Source of the DNA: Gremmenia infestans
Taxonomy: Eukaryota; Ascomycota; Leotiomycetes; Helotiales; Hamatocanthoscyphaceae
DNA length: 64,000 nucleotides
Assembly (NCBI GenBank): GCA_032629725.1
Contig: JAFEVB010000042.1
Span: 96,475-160,474, forward strand
Direction: 5' to 3'
Positions 45,946 through 55,120 of the stretch are shown piece after piece. Positions within the stretch are counted from its first letter, which is position 1, and each line of letters starts with the position of its first letter. Below the pieces are notes generated by a model. That model did no database searches and was not told where the DNA came from. It was given only the letters and a program-made list of their open reading frames with translations. Made by a program: the position numbers and the translations under genes.

Positions 45946-46425
45946 CTAGTAACGATACCTAGTCGAATAATCTGCGTAACATTTAGCATGATCCTCTTAT
46001 CCAAGCAGGCTTGACTCACCTTTCGGACTAACAACCAAACCACGACCCTTCTTCGCCCCACGATAGATCGTCTCAATAATATCAATCAACTCCTGCTTAT
46101 CGTCCAGCACCCAGTTCAACTTATTATTATTACCCGTGCCGAAATCGCACATCATGTGTTTGTTGCGGAAGAAGAACATGAGGGTGACGGGGTCGTAGAG
46201 TTCGTACATTTGCTTGAAGTCGGGAACTTGGTCCAAGTCGCAGACGTAGATGACGGCGAAGTTCTTGACACGGTCGGCGATGCGATAGAGGACTTCGTCT
46301 TGTCGCATGCAGTCGGGGTCCCAGTCGCGACCAAAGCGGATTATGACCAGACGCTCTTCTTCGGACATGATGGCTTGGTCGACATGCCAGCCGGTGACAA
46401 GATGGGGGAGGACGACGGAGCCCAT
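45946..46425 (-). CDS. DIM1: U5 snRNP thioredoxin-like protein Dim1/Dib1
   Basis: Two exons, 46425-46020 and 45971-45946 (48-nt intron GTGAGT...CTAAATG...ACGCAG), encode 143 residues. The first exon reads MGSVVLPHLVTGWHVDQAIM, FGRDWDPDCMRQDEVLYRIA, then NFAVIYVCDLDQVPDFKQMY. The small last exon supplies the universal C-terminus DYSTRYRY. The protein is a highly conserved component of the U4/U6.U5 tri-snRNP with a thioredoxin fold but without the redox CxxC (here DPDC). Length and sequence are as expected. ATG 46425 is the family start. Confidence 0.97.
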
Positions 46426-46971
46426 TGTTTGTGTGTTCTGGGTATTATTGGAGTCGGTTGTTGTGCTTGTTTATGGGATTATGGTGGTTTATGGTATTGG
46501 AACGGTGGTTGTACTTTGTAGAAGTTGGTGGACGTTTAGACTTTTGGAGGGGAGGATGATCTAGGCCTAATCGGGTAGTCATGTGTCACGTGGACTTCAA
46601 TCCTTCATTCTTTTATCAGCCCTTACTGAAGCGTTTATTCAATCATAATACCTAATCTGTCGCTCTCAACTTACAGGTTTGTAAGTTTACTTCTAGTGAT
46701 AAATCTTTGAATTCTCAATACAGAACTTCGCTTCAACTGAGGGGCATGCTTCACCTGATATGGCGATGAGGGGTAATAATTGTGGAACCCATTGGTCTCA
46801 CCTCGAAGGTATAACCTGAGGGATCATAAGATAGTACCTACATATTTAATACCCCAACTTCAACTTCATCGCTTTTTGTCCACTCCAAATTTATCTTAAA
46901 TCTCTCTTCCTCAAGACCTCTTCTAGTCCCATAATAACAAAACTCTTTCTTACCCTGTTTGGAATCTCAAA
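46426..46971. other. Divergent promoter region of DIM1 and GST
   Basis: These 546 nt lie between two divergently transcribed genes. A TCACGTGGAC word lies near 46587. The 130 nt before the GST start are pyrimidine-rich. No gene is seen. Confidence 0.45.
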
Positions 46972-47874
46972 ATGTCAAAACTCACTCTATACGACCTCCC
47001 AAGCAAAGGCCGTTGTTGCTGCTGGTCCCTCAACCCATGGAAAAGTAAGTGATCTCATACCATTCCCTTCAAATCTGACATATCCAGCCCGCCTGGCCTT
47101 GAATTTCAAAAACATCGACTACAAAACAGAATGGATCGAATACCCAGACATCGCATCCCGTCTCAGTCCCCAGTCCGTTCCTCCCACCTCTACACCCCAG
47201 TTCCCCCTCTAACCCTCCATGCATCCAGCGTTCCCCCAAACCCCAAAACTGACTCTCCATCCTGGGCCGCCTACACGATTCCCGCTGTCCAATTCCCTGA
47301 CTCCACCTACATAATGGAATCCCAAGCCATCGCCCAGCGTCTCGAAAAAGACCATCCCACTCCATCCCTACACCTCGACTCCCCGCTCCTCCCAAAAGTC
47401 CAAGCCCTCCTTTCGAAAATCCTGCCCCAATTAGCAGGTAACTGGCAGCCGGCCGTGCCTGCGAATCTGTTGAACCCCAGCTCGAAAGAGTTTTTCGAGC
47501 GCACCCGCCACGAGAGGCTCGGGAAGCCTCTGGCTCAGCTTGCGCAGGAATCCGGTGGTGAAGAGGCGTGGATGGCTGCTATGCCCGAGATGAAGGAGCT
47601 GGGGGCTTTGTTGAAGGCGGAGGGAGGGCCGTTTGTGATGGGAAAGACTCGTATGTTTTCTTTCTTTCTTTTTCTCTTGATTTTATTTGTGCGATGGACA
47701 GTCACTGATCCATGATGAACAATAGCTTCATATGCGGACTTTGTGATTTTAGGATGGTTGCAGTTCTTCAAGACTATTGATGTGAAATTGTATGAGAGAG
47801 TTGTCAGCATTGAGCCTGCTTTTGGGGTATTGTATGATGCGAGTAAGCAGTGGCTTGAGAGGGATGATCATTAG
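46972..47874 (+). CDS. Ure2-like glutathione S-transferase
   Basis: Four exons, 46972-47044, 47088-47172, 47229-47650 and 47726-47874 (introns 43, 56 and 75 nt), give 242 residues. The N-terminal thioredoxin-fold half reads MSKLTLYDLPSKGRCCCWSL, then KTRLALNFKNIDYKTEWIEY, and ends IPAVQFPDSTYIMES (the cis-Pro and ES glutathione signature). The C-terminal all-helical half includes SYADFVILGWLQFFK. This matches the fungal GST clade typified by LSKP-start enzymes; the usual SLN..K motif at the start is present. Glutathione transfer or deglutathionylation in the cytosol is likely. The donor of intron 2 (GTCCGT) is weak, so one residue there is uncertain. Confidence 0.9.
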
Positions 47875-48986
47875 ATTGTGAACTAGGTAGATATCAACAG
47901 AGATATATTTTCTGATTATCCTCTTGGAGTATACGCTCGCAAGTGCCATGAGGATCACAAGTGCATATAAAGCCTCTGTTATTCATGACAAACTTCTTAT
48001 TACATCTCAATTTGGCACCTCAGAAGATGGACCCTAGCCCGGCCCTCACAATTCGACACCTTTAATCAACACGTTAATTTCCTCCATATTCTAGCAACGT
48101 GCTTTAGTATGTAATAATTTCTTATATTCAGCATCCAGCTTTCCCAATCAAAATAATACATAAACTAGATATCCCCCCCCATCATACCTTACATCTCAAA
48201 CCCATACTTTCCACTTTCCACGTCCCTTCTCCCGCATGCAACTACACAGCTAAAACAAGCAATCAATTCTTGCTCCCTCAAAACCCCACCTGCTAAGTTA
48301 CAGTACCAAATACCAAGACCAAACCCAGAAAAATAAACCCATCTAAACTTTTCATTTCTAATACCTTACCCCCCTACAAGTATGCCTGAAAGGACATACC
48401 CTCTATCTTACCGTACCTCACTGCTATAAATCAAGCTTCCGCATCCGCATCTCTAAAACAACACTTCAAGCTAAGCACACGCACGAGTTGTCATGGCTGT
48501 AATAGCGATACTAACTATATCAGATCATTCCCTATTCCCCATTTCCATTTCCGTTTCTATTCCCTATAGACCTACTTGCTTCCAACTCCAAAGATAAGAT
48601 AGGTCTTTAATCCCCCACACCGCATATAGTAGCGAGGAATAGAACAAAACAGAATCCAGATATCCCATGTAATAGCTATAATAGCTAGCTAGAGTAAACG
48701 ATATATTATGTTGGTTGCTAAAACCATACAAGTATACAAATGGAGAGGATGGATATAGAGATAGTGATAGTGATAAATACTAATACTAATAGGAATAGGA
48801 ATAGGAATAGGAATAGGAATAGAGGGATTTAGATATAGGGTTGTAGAATGATCGGCGAAGATAGTGACGGATATATATATATATTCAAGGCAAGTATGTA
48901 TATACAAGAAATTGAAGCTCGAGATATAATACAATGTGATGCCAGAAGAGAAGCAAGCAGGTGGACACGCACGACGTGAAGCAGAC
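47875..48986. other. Convergent 3' regions, no gene seen
   Basis: The stretch is C/A/T-rich without frames. A microsatellite of five AGGAAT units is at 48791-48820. The region lies between the ends of the GST and SDR genes. Confidence 0.45.
48791..48820 (+). repeat. (AGGAAT)5 microsatellite
   Basis: Five perfect hexamers are followed by AG and preceded by TACTAAT repeats. The array lies in the 3' flank of the SDR gene, where a minus-strand transcript could include it. Confidence 0.85.
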
Positions 48987-50012
48987 TCAGATATGATAAG
49001 TCTCCAGCTCCTTCTCCGTCCACTCCCACAACTCAGCAGCAAGTTCCGCATCCCTACTCACACCCGTACACTGCTCCGCAACCCCAACGGGCGTATAATA
49101 CCGCCCTCCCCCCACATCCCCCTTCCCAGCCGTCGCAGCCCACAGCTGTCCCCTCGCCCCATCCCCCACACTCGTATACCCTACCTTGACCAGGTTCCCC
49201 ACCGCCCCTGCCAACCACCCCCCAAACACACTCCCGTACAACTCCGTCCTCACAATCCCCGGATGCACCGCCACAGCCGTCACCCCCCGGCCCCCATACC
49301 GCCGCTGCAGCTCCCGCACAAACAGTATATTCGCCAGCTTGCTCTGCCCATACCGCGTCATATTGGTAGCCAGTCCCCCGTCCGCGCTCTTCAGTGCACC
49401 AAACTGAATCCCGCTCGCCATTACATGCGCGATACTAGACAGCGCCACGACCCTCACATCGCCATCCGCCCCCGCCCCCGCTTCCGCGGTGCGTAACAGC
49501 GTCGGCATGAGCAGTTTCGTCAGCAGCGCGTGCCCGACATGGTTGGTGCCGAACTGGACCTCGTAGCCGTCCTGCGTCGTCGACGGCGGCACGGCCATGA
49601 TCCCCGCGTTCAGCATCAGGATGTCGAGGCGGGATTCCAGACGTGTGAATTCCTGCGCCGCGGCGAGCACCGAGGCCAGGGACGTGAGGTCGCATTGGAT
49701 GAATGTGAGGCGGGCGGAGGGCACGGTAGATCGGATGTCCTGGATCGCTGCTGCGGCTTTGGAGCCGTTGCGGCAGGATAGGTAGATTTGTGAGGGGTTG
49801 TGGGCGGCGAGTTGGAGGGCGCTTTCTTTTCCGAGGCCCGTGTTGCCTGGGTATGTTAGTACTGGGATAGATGTTGTGGTGGTGGAGGGACAAGATGAGA
49901 GGTAAGGGGGGGAAGTACCGCCGGTGATGAATATCACTTTTCCAGAGAGGTCTGGGATATCTGTTGCAGGCGTGAAAGATACGCCGCTGGTAGATAAGAG
50001 GCCATATAGCAT
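48987..50012 (-). CDS. Short-chain dehydrogenase/reductase (retinol dehydrogenase-like)
   Basis: Exons 50012-49919 and 49846-48987 give 317 residues. The 72-nt intron lies inside the Rossmann glycine motif, is a multiple of three, and is therefore invisible as a frame break. Once removed, the cofactor motif reads VIFITGGNTGLGKES (TGxxxGxG). Other SDR markers are LSCRNGSKA (NADP-type Arg), CDLTSLASV, LNAGIM, the Ser in ALSSIAH, and YGQSKLAN (catalytic Tyr/Lys). HPGIVRTELYG follows. Members reduce or oxidise carbonyls in small lipophilic molecules; substrate is unknown. ATG 50012 is the only good start. Confidence 0.92.
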   Translation of the reverse strand: MLYGLLSTSGVSFTPATDIPDLSGKVIFITGGTSPPYLSSCPSTTTTSIPVLTYPGNTGLGKESALQLAAHNPSQIYLSCRNGSKAAAAIQDIRSTVPSARLTFIQCDLTSLASVLAAAQEFTRLESRLDILMLNAGIMAVPPSTTQDGYEVQFGTNHVGHALLTKLLMPTLLRTAEAGAGADGDVRVVALSSIAHVMASGIQFGALKSADGGLATNMTRYGQSKLANILFVRELQRRYGGRGVTAVAVHPGIVRTELYGSVFGGWLAGAVGNLVKVGYTSVGDGARGQLWAATAGKGDVGGGRYYTPVGVAEQCTGVSRDAELAAELWEWTEKELETYHI

Positions 50013-50789
50013 TTTGATGTCGTGTACCTATCTGGTATGTTTATCGCGAATATCGCGGAATAGTAAAGCTCAAGGCGGCCGTTGGAGGTGGTGGATTGCC
50101 ATGGCGTAAGGTTGGAGAGTGTAGCCTTTGATGGCTCTATTTGGCAGGTAGCGCGACAGATGCATCGATGCTCATATTTGACGACAGTCTATATTCGCGT
50201 TATTACTTATAGAAGACAAGAATACCCTCTCCCGTCTTTCATGACGCTCCGCTGGCCCTCCGGGGGCCACTGCCGTGGAGGCCGGGAAGGGCATAATATA
50301 CATCAATTCAAAATGTAAAAGAGTGAAACTCCCGGCCTCCACGGCAGTGGCCCCCGGAGGGCCAGCAGAGCGTCACTAGATGAAGAAATAAAAAAATTAG
50401 GGGTTTGTCGCGTTGTCATTTAATGCTTCGGGCATAGTCTCCAGTCGTGGAGGTGAATTCATGAGGTGAGGCATGTAGTTGATGATGTTGGAATACTCGT
50501 ATGGAGAGTGAGGTGATAAATTGTATGTACGTGTAACAGGCGCGTCCAACGCGTGCGGGGAAACTGTCAGCCTCAAACCGTCTCTATGTACAATACAACG
50601 CAATAACCTTGTATATCTCTACATTTACGATTGGCTCGTATTGCTTAACATGGAATGGAGATCAGAATTGGTTTTCTTCCTCTTCCACCTGCTTTACCAG
50701 GCCTGCGACTCGTATAAACTCAAGTCAAGTCAACGCAAATTTCAACTTCAAAACGTGTACGTGACGATGTAGTAACTTCTGAATTATAG
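50013..50789. other. Intergenic region with a long inverted repeat
   Basis: Apart from the inverted repeat at 50242-50375, the stretch contains no supported gene. It holds the SDR promoter and the 3' end of the carbonic anhydrase gene. Confidence 0.45.
50242..50375. repeat. GC-rich 46-bp inverted repeat with 42-nt loop
   Basis: The left arm 50242-50287 (starting TGACGCTCCGCTGGCCC) is the reverse complement of the right arm 50330-50375 with a single mismatch. The loop is 42 nt and AT-rich. Such a near-perfect GC-rich foldback in AT-average DNA may be a MITE, a recombination product or a fold in a transcript. No clear target-site duplication is seen. Confidence 0.9.
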
Positions 50790-51519
50790 TTATGTCTCCC
50801 GCTTCTCATCTATCTCGACCAGTCGTACAGCGGAATTCGTTTCCCTATCGTACACAAACGCATGGATCTGTAGCCCCCGCTCTCGAATCGCCTCTTTCAC
50901 ATTCGGTTGTCTCCTCAGCCAGCCAGCTTCTGCCAATGTGTATATTTCCTCCAACCGATGCTCGTGGCTCCGCTCATCGGACTTGTCTTTCACCTCGCCC
51001 AGGAACTCGTCGTTCATTTTATGCAGCCGGGCGATATCTCTGGTCGCAATTAGCACGTTTCGTTGCGTTTGCCCGCTGAGGCTGGAGAGAAAGGATGCAT
51101 GCATAATTGCACTTACTTGGACCAGCCATACAAGGCCTTGGGATCATTCGACTTGGTCAACCCACAGCCATAATGCCCACAGACGACAATATGCTCAACC
51201 TGTACTCTGCATCAGCCTTTGCAGCCAGCCCATTGGTATATCAAGGCGGGCAACATCAACATACCTTGAGCAATTCCACCGCCCACGCCACGGCGCTCTC
51301 ACTGCTCAAATCGCCATTACTCAGAATATTGCCCAGGTTCCTATGCACGAATATCTCATCCTGCAATATATCGAGCGTGAACGTCTCCAGCGTCAAGCTA
51401 TCCGAGCATCCCACCCACAGGATATGCGGCTTGGCTATTTGCTTGGAGGGGATGAAGTCGCGGTCCAGTGGCACAATGTCGTATTGTTTGTGGATAGCGG
51501 CGTCGAAGTCGAACGGCAT
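50790..51519 (-). CDS. Beta-class carbonic anhydrase
   Basis: Three exons, 51519-51265, 51199-51117 and 51039-50790 (introns 65 and 77 nt), encode 195 residues. Zinc ligands are visible: Cys38 with Asp40 in WVGCSDS, and His94/Cys97 in VCGHYGCG. VHRNLGNIL and SAVAWAVELLKV are the further conserved elements. The C-terminal part has PNVKEAIRERGLQIHAFVYD. No transit peptide is apparent, so a cytosolic enzyme interconverting CO2 and bicarbonate is likely. Length is typical for short fungal beta-CAs. ATG 51519 starts directly at the family N-terminus. Confidence 0.95.
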
Positions 51520-52024
51520 GTTTACGAGGAGAGGGAGGGGAAGTGATTGTAATATAATATCTAATTCGGTCGGACCTCAATCTCCAATCTCATTTACTGC
51601 TGTATGTACGTGTACGTGTACGTGTACGGGGAGCGGAGAAAGAGCGGATACTGTAACGAGAATTTGCTTTTTGCGGGATGTCGATGTCTATTTTTTGACC
51701 TGCGAGCACGGGCCTTGCTTGAGCTACTGTAAAGGTGGGGTGGGGTGGGTGAGGTGAGTGAGTGAGTGGGTGCGGTGCCCATCGGATCGGTCCTTATCGG
51801 TCCTGACTCGTGACCTCGCTTGCGTGAGCAGACTGGAGTGCCCGAGTGCCCGCAGGTGGGGTAACCTCGGTAACCAACAAGCGCTTCCTATATGGAAATA
51901 GTATCTATAGATACTATCACTATTTCTGCTCTTCACGGTTACCCTCACGTGATTATAGCCCCTGTAGGAACACCAAAACTTGACTCACTCTACGCTTTAC
52001 TCCTTTACGTATAATCTAGCTACT
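51520..52024. other. Promoter side of the carbonic anhydrase gene
   Basis: The stretch contains TGTACG repeats near 51602 (ACGTGTACGTGTACGTGTAC). It has no coding frame on either strand that can be supported. It ends at the start of the broken gene at 52025. Confidence 0.4.
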
Positions 52025-53124
52025 ATGGAACCTATAAATCAGCTCTATTGCATTAGCTGCCACTGCCCTCGATTAATTTGGCAGTATAAGCTACAGCTAG
52101 ACGGTTATCGGACAGGTACATGTGATGCATGCTGCAAGCGTCACGCTTTATTTCGGGCATCACGGAAGCAGGAGAGAGAGAGGCAGGAGGGGGGGGAGCA
52201 GGAGAAAGAGAGAGAGAGCAAGAGGGGGCGCAAGAGGGGGCGCAAGAGGGGGCGCAGATAGGAGAAAAAGAAGAGGGGGAAAGGGGGCAGGAGCAAGCCT
52301 CTACAGGTAAGTAGCCCTTTACAGATGCCCTTTACAGGCTTTACGGATACGCTTTATAGATATCTTACGGTCTAAGCTAATGATTCTCTCTAGGGTCCAT
52401 AAACCAGACCCGTTGCTCAAGCTGTTTACAAGTCCGTAAAGCCTCCCTTTTTGGCCGATTCTATACATGCAAGATCTGCCGTAAAAAGAACTCGAAAGCT
52501 ACTTGCCGCCGCCGAAATAAGCAGAAGGAGGAGGAGGAGCAACGGCCCCTACCTACATAAAAGGCTATCCAAACTCACTTGCAGGTCTAGCAAGCGCAGG
52601 CAGGGAGGAGAGAGCAGGGGAAGCGGTACAGCCAGCCAATCACAGTAGAGGATTATATACGGCCTATGTTGCAGAAGGAGGAGCAAGAGCTATAGGACCG
52701 TTAGGAGTCTTATAAAGCTAGGAAACAGGACCGTAAAGAGCGTAGGGAGCAGAGTAGTAGGTAGGCGCAAGAGAGGCAGGCAGAAAGAGAGAGGGACCCG
52801 CAATATCAGGAGCTATACCAGTTCTATAAGGAGCAGAGGGAGATAAGCCAAAAGGAGCTAGAGCAGGACCCCTGGTACTAAGCCGAAAGACAATTATATA
52901 GGGGAAGAGGAGTAGAGAAGGAGAGGAGGGAGGAAGAGAGAAAAGAGAGAGAGAGGAGGGAAGAGGTAAAAGAGGGGGAGAGAGAGAAAGAGAAGGAGAG
53001 AGAGCTATTAGGGGGGTTTAGTAAGGAGAAGCTAAGAGAGATAGAGAGTAGAGAGAAGAAGATGCAAGAGGATATGCAAGAGGAAGCATTAGAGGTAGAA
53101 GAAGAATATAACTATAACTATTAA
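52025..53124 (+). pseudogene. Broken two-zinc-knuckle plus coiled-coil gene, repeat-type
   Basis: The gene starts at ATG 52025 with a Cys unit (CISCH...CDACCK), then an E/R/Q-rich stretch. A run of eight G (52189-52196) shifts the frame. In the new frame an EGAQ tetrapeptide repeats three times (12-bp units GCGCAAGAGGGG), followed by an intron (52307-52393, GTAAGT...TCTCTAG). Exon 2 (52394-53124) carries a second Cys unit (CSSC...CKICRK) and a long E/R/K coiled coil ending NYNY. Six in-frame stops interrupt exon 2: TAA at 52558 and 52879, TAG at 52588, 52693, 52702 and 52762. All could come from Gln codons by C-to-T change, as in RIP. The two Cys units resemble each other, suggesting internal duplication. 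I do not recognise the family; it may be a multicopy element-encoded gene. Not expected to be functional. Confidence 0.7.
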
Positions 53125-53208
53125 ATCTAGGCTCTCTCTATAGTATTAGATATATAACTATAGATTAGTAAGTAGCAATTAACTACTCTACACGGCGATA
53201 GCCCAAGG

Positions 53209-53241
53209 CCCCTCCGGTGCGAGCTTGCGAGCACCGAGGGG
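53209..53241. repeat. GC-rich hairpin after the broken two-knuckle gene
   Basis: CCCCTCCGGTGC pairs with GCACCGAGGGG across a ten-base loop (GAGCTTGCGA), with one bulged C. It lies about 85 nt after the last stop of the broken gene. It could be a transcript terminator hairpin or the end of a transposable unit. Confidence 0.6.
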
Positions 53242-53279
53242 TCTCGTGGAGTAACATTCTTGTTTGCTGCTTCTTGCAT

Positions 53280-53302
53280 GAGATGAGATGAGATGAGATG
53301 AG
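53280..53302 (+). repeat. (AGATG)4 microsatellite
   Basis: Four AGATG units with flanking G and AG lie between the hairpin and a G-rich stretch. Confidence 0.8.
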
Positions 53303-53970
53303 GGGGCGGGGTAAACAAAGTATACAAGTAGTTGAGATAGCATTATTTATCATCGGCACCCCATCCTATGCACGACGGAAGTGTATGGAGTTCTTGGAGC
53401 CTTCCTGTCAAAACACGTCCGGTGATATCCCTCCCTAGCCTACCTGAGGGTAGAGATTTGTGCACCTTTACCTAGGTACATATATACCGTAATCCGGATC
53501 TCAGTTTACATATACTTTCATGTTTCGCTTTAGAAATTCGACCAAGTGCCTTTCTTTACCGTCCTTCATCTAAGCTGGAGTGGTTCAGGGCAAGGAGCGT
53601 AAAGGGTTCGATCCAAAATAAGATTCCTTTTAACAAATATCGTATCTACCAGTAGTTAGTGGCTCTAAGCCTTCGGTTTTATAGTTTATGGTTTCGCCTT
53701 TAACTGGGGAATGGGAAAGATATATTGAGCCTGGCTTTTACTCGTATCTTGCAGCAGAGCAGGTAGATAGATAGTTCGCATACCTCAGTAGGTAAAATAT
53801 GCCGTAAGTATGCTCCCTCAGATTCTCTCCCCAACCAATCGTATCTATCACACGTTCCATATGTCTCCGCGCCCGTCTCGTCTCGCAAGAACCCTCATTT
53901 ATTATACATTACATTTTCCATAATCAGCAGCGTAGTGTAGTCAATGCTGAGACCACCTGCTCATTTTATG

Positions 53971-54560
53971 CTAGTAAAATAGGCAGCTCCTTTTGCAAGA
54001 GTAACAGGCCAGTCCTAGTTGCGTCGTCACGTCAGGTTCATCTACAGGAGCAAAGAAGCTACAGGCAGCCATCAAGAAAATCCTGCCCATATACGAGTGA
54101 CCCGTTACGTTAATATCAGGGTTCACATGGGACATGAACCTTTTACAAAGCGCAAAGGCAAAGGAATTTGGCCTAATAATGAAATGTAAGGCAGTATAAT
54201 CCTTCCTTTCAGGTCGCTCTGAATATTCGCTCATCTAGAATTCGCAAGTAAGTCCACGCAGCCCACGCTAGAGCTCTTTTGAAGAAAGGTAAAGAGACGT
54301 TGACACGCCTGCGCTATAACCTCCTGGCCTTCTTCCAAGCCCATGCCTAGCAAGGATGAAGTGGCTGGCGCCACCTGGTGTGTATATATACGCGAAGAGA
54401 AAGTCTTGCGCGGATTTGTGCATAGGTCGAATAAGGGCTTTTGGATCTTTAAGAAGACTAAAGGGATCTTCAGCGTCATTGCCTTCTAAAAGAAAAGTAA
54501 CACCTCTTGAATGAAAGTACTTGATGACTCAGAGAATAAGTAGGCAAGGATATCGTAGGG
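53971..54560 (-). pseudogene. Fragment resembling the end of a NACHT-type protein and start of ankyrin repeats
   Basis: Minus-strand pieces in two frames read like the junction of a fungal NLR-type protein. One piece has SLLKDPKALIRPMHKSAQDF, close to the pattern IHxSxxDFL found after NACHT domains. A second has GLEEGQEVIAQACQRLFTFL. A third (ATG 54234) has DYTALHF and DINVTG, as in ankyrin repeats. Stops and frame changes separate them, the copy has no NACHT P-loop, and it ends in AT-rich DNA. Family assignment is tentative and rests on short motifs. Confidence 0.35.
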
Positions 54561-55120
54561 GAAATGGGGAGCATCGCTTTAAACCGGGGATCGCAGGCGC
54601 TTGTCGCTTCTCAAGCTCTTCGACCACCAGTCGTGTGTGGATTATGGCGTTTTCATCGAGTGTATATCAAAGAAAAGGTTCAAGGCTTTTTTTAATTCTA
54701 CAAGCCTAACGCGTACGTACAGAGAAGACTCGGTGTGAATTTATGATGTTGAATATCCCGGCAAAAGGTTTCGAGCCGTTCTTCATTTAAATGGACCCGA
54801 AGAGCGACTTGGGTTGGTAGGCGTCTACTGGAACCACTCTTCATCTGATATCGCGACAGAAACTATTAGAGTCGTTGAAGCGCTTGCTTAGTCACTCTCC
54901 AGGACCTCGTTGCACCCCTTTCATAAGGCAAGACTTAAGATTTTCGCCCTTCGTAAAGCAGAGGATAGATCAGCTATGCATAAATAGTGATGGTGTGGTT
55001 GTAGTAGACGATTTTATCCTGGGAAAATTTGCGGCATAAGAGAGAGCCTCGAAGGAACTATTAGGAGAAGTGATAAATAAGTAAGGAGACAAGCCAGAAA
55101 GCTGTACTTTGGATCCGTAC
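54561..55120. other. Transition to AT-rich block, no gene seen
   Basis: Base composition still resembles the gene-bearing part, but only short frames (up to 62 codons) occur. It is likely the remaining part of the degenerate NLR-like or other repeated DNA. Confidence 0.35.

Larger units (their letters stand above)
53125..53970. other. Spacer with hairpin and microsatellite, no gene
   Basis: Besides the hairpin at 53209-53241 and the pentanucleotide array at 53280-53302, a TACCTAGGTA palindrome lies at 53469-53478. No supported coding frame. Confidence 0.4.

Noticed and set aside
53560..53640. tRNA-like B-box word GGTTCGATCC
   Set aside because: No T-stem pairing, no D-arm or acceptor stem around it.
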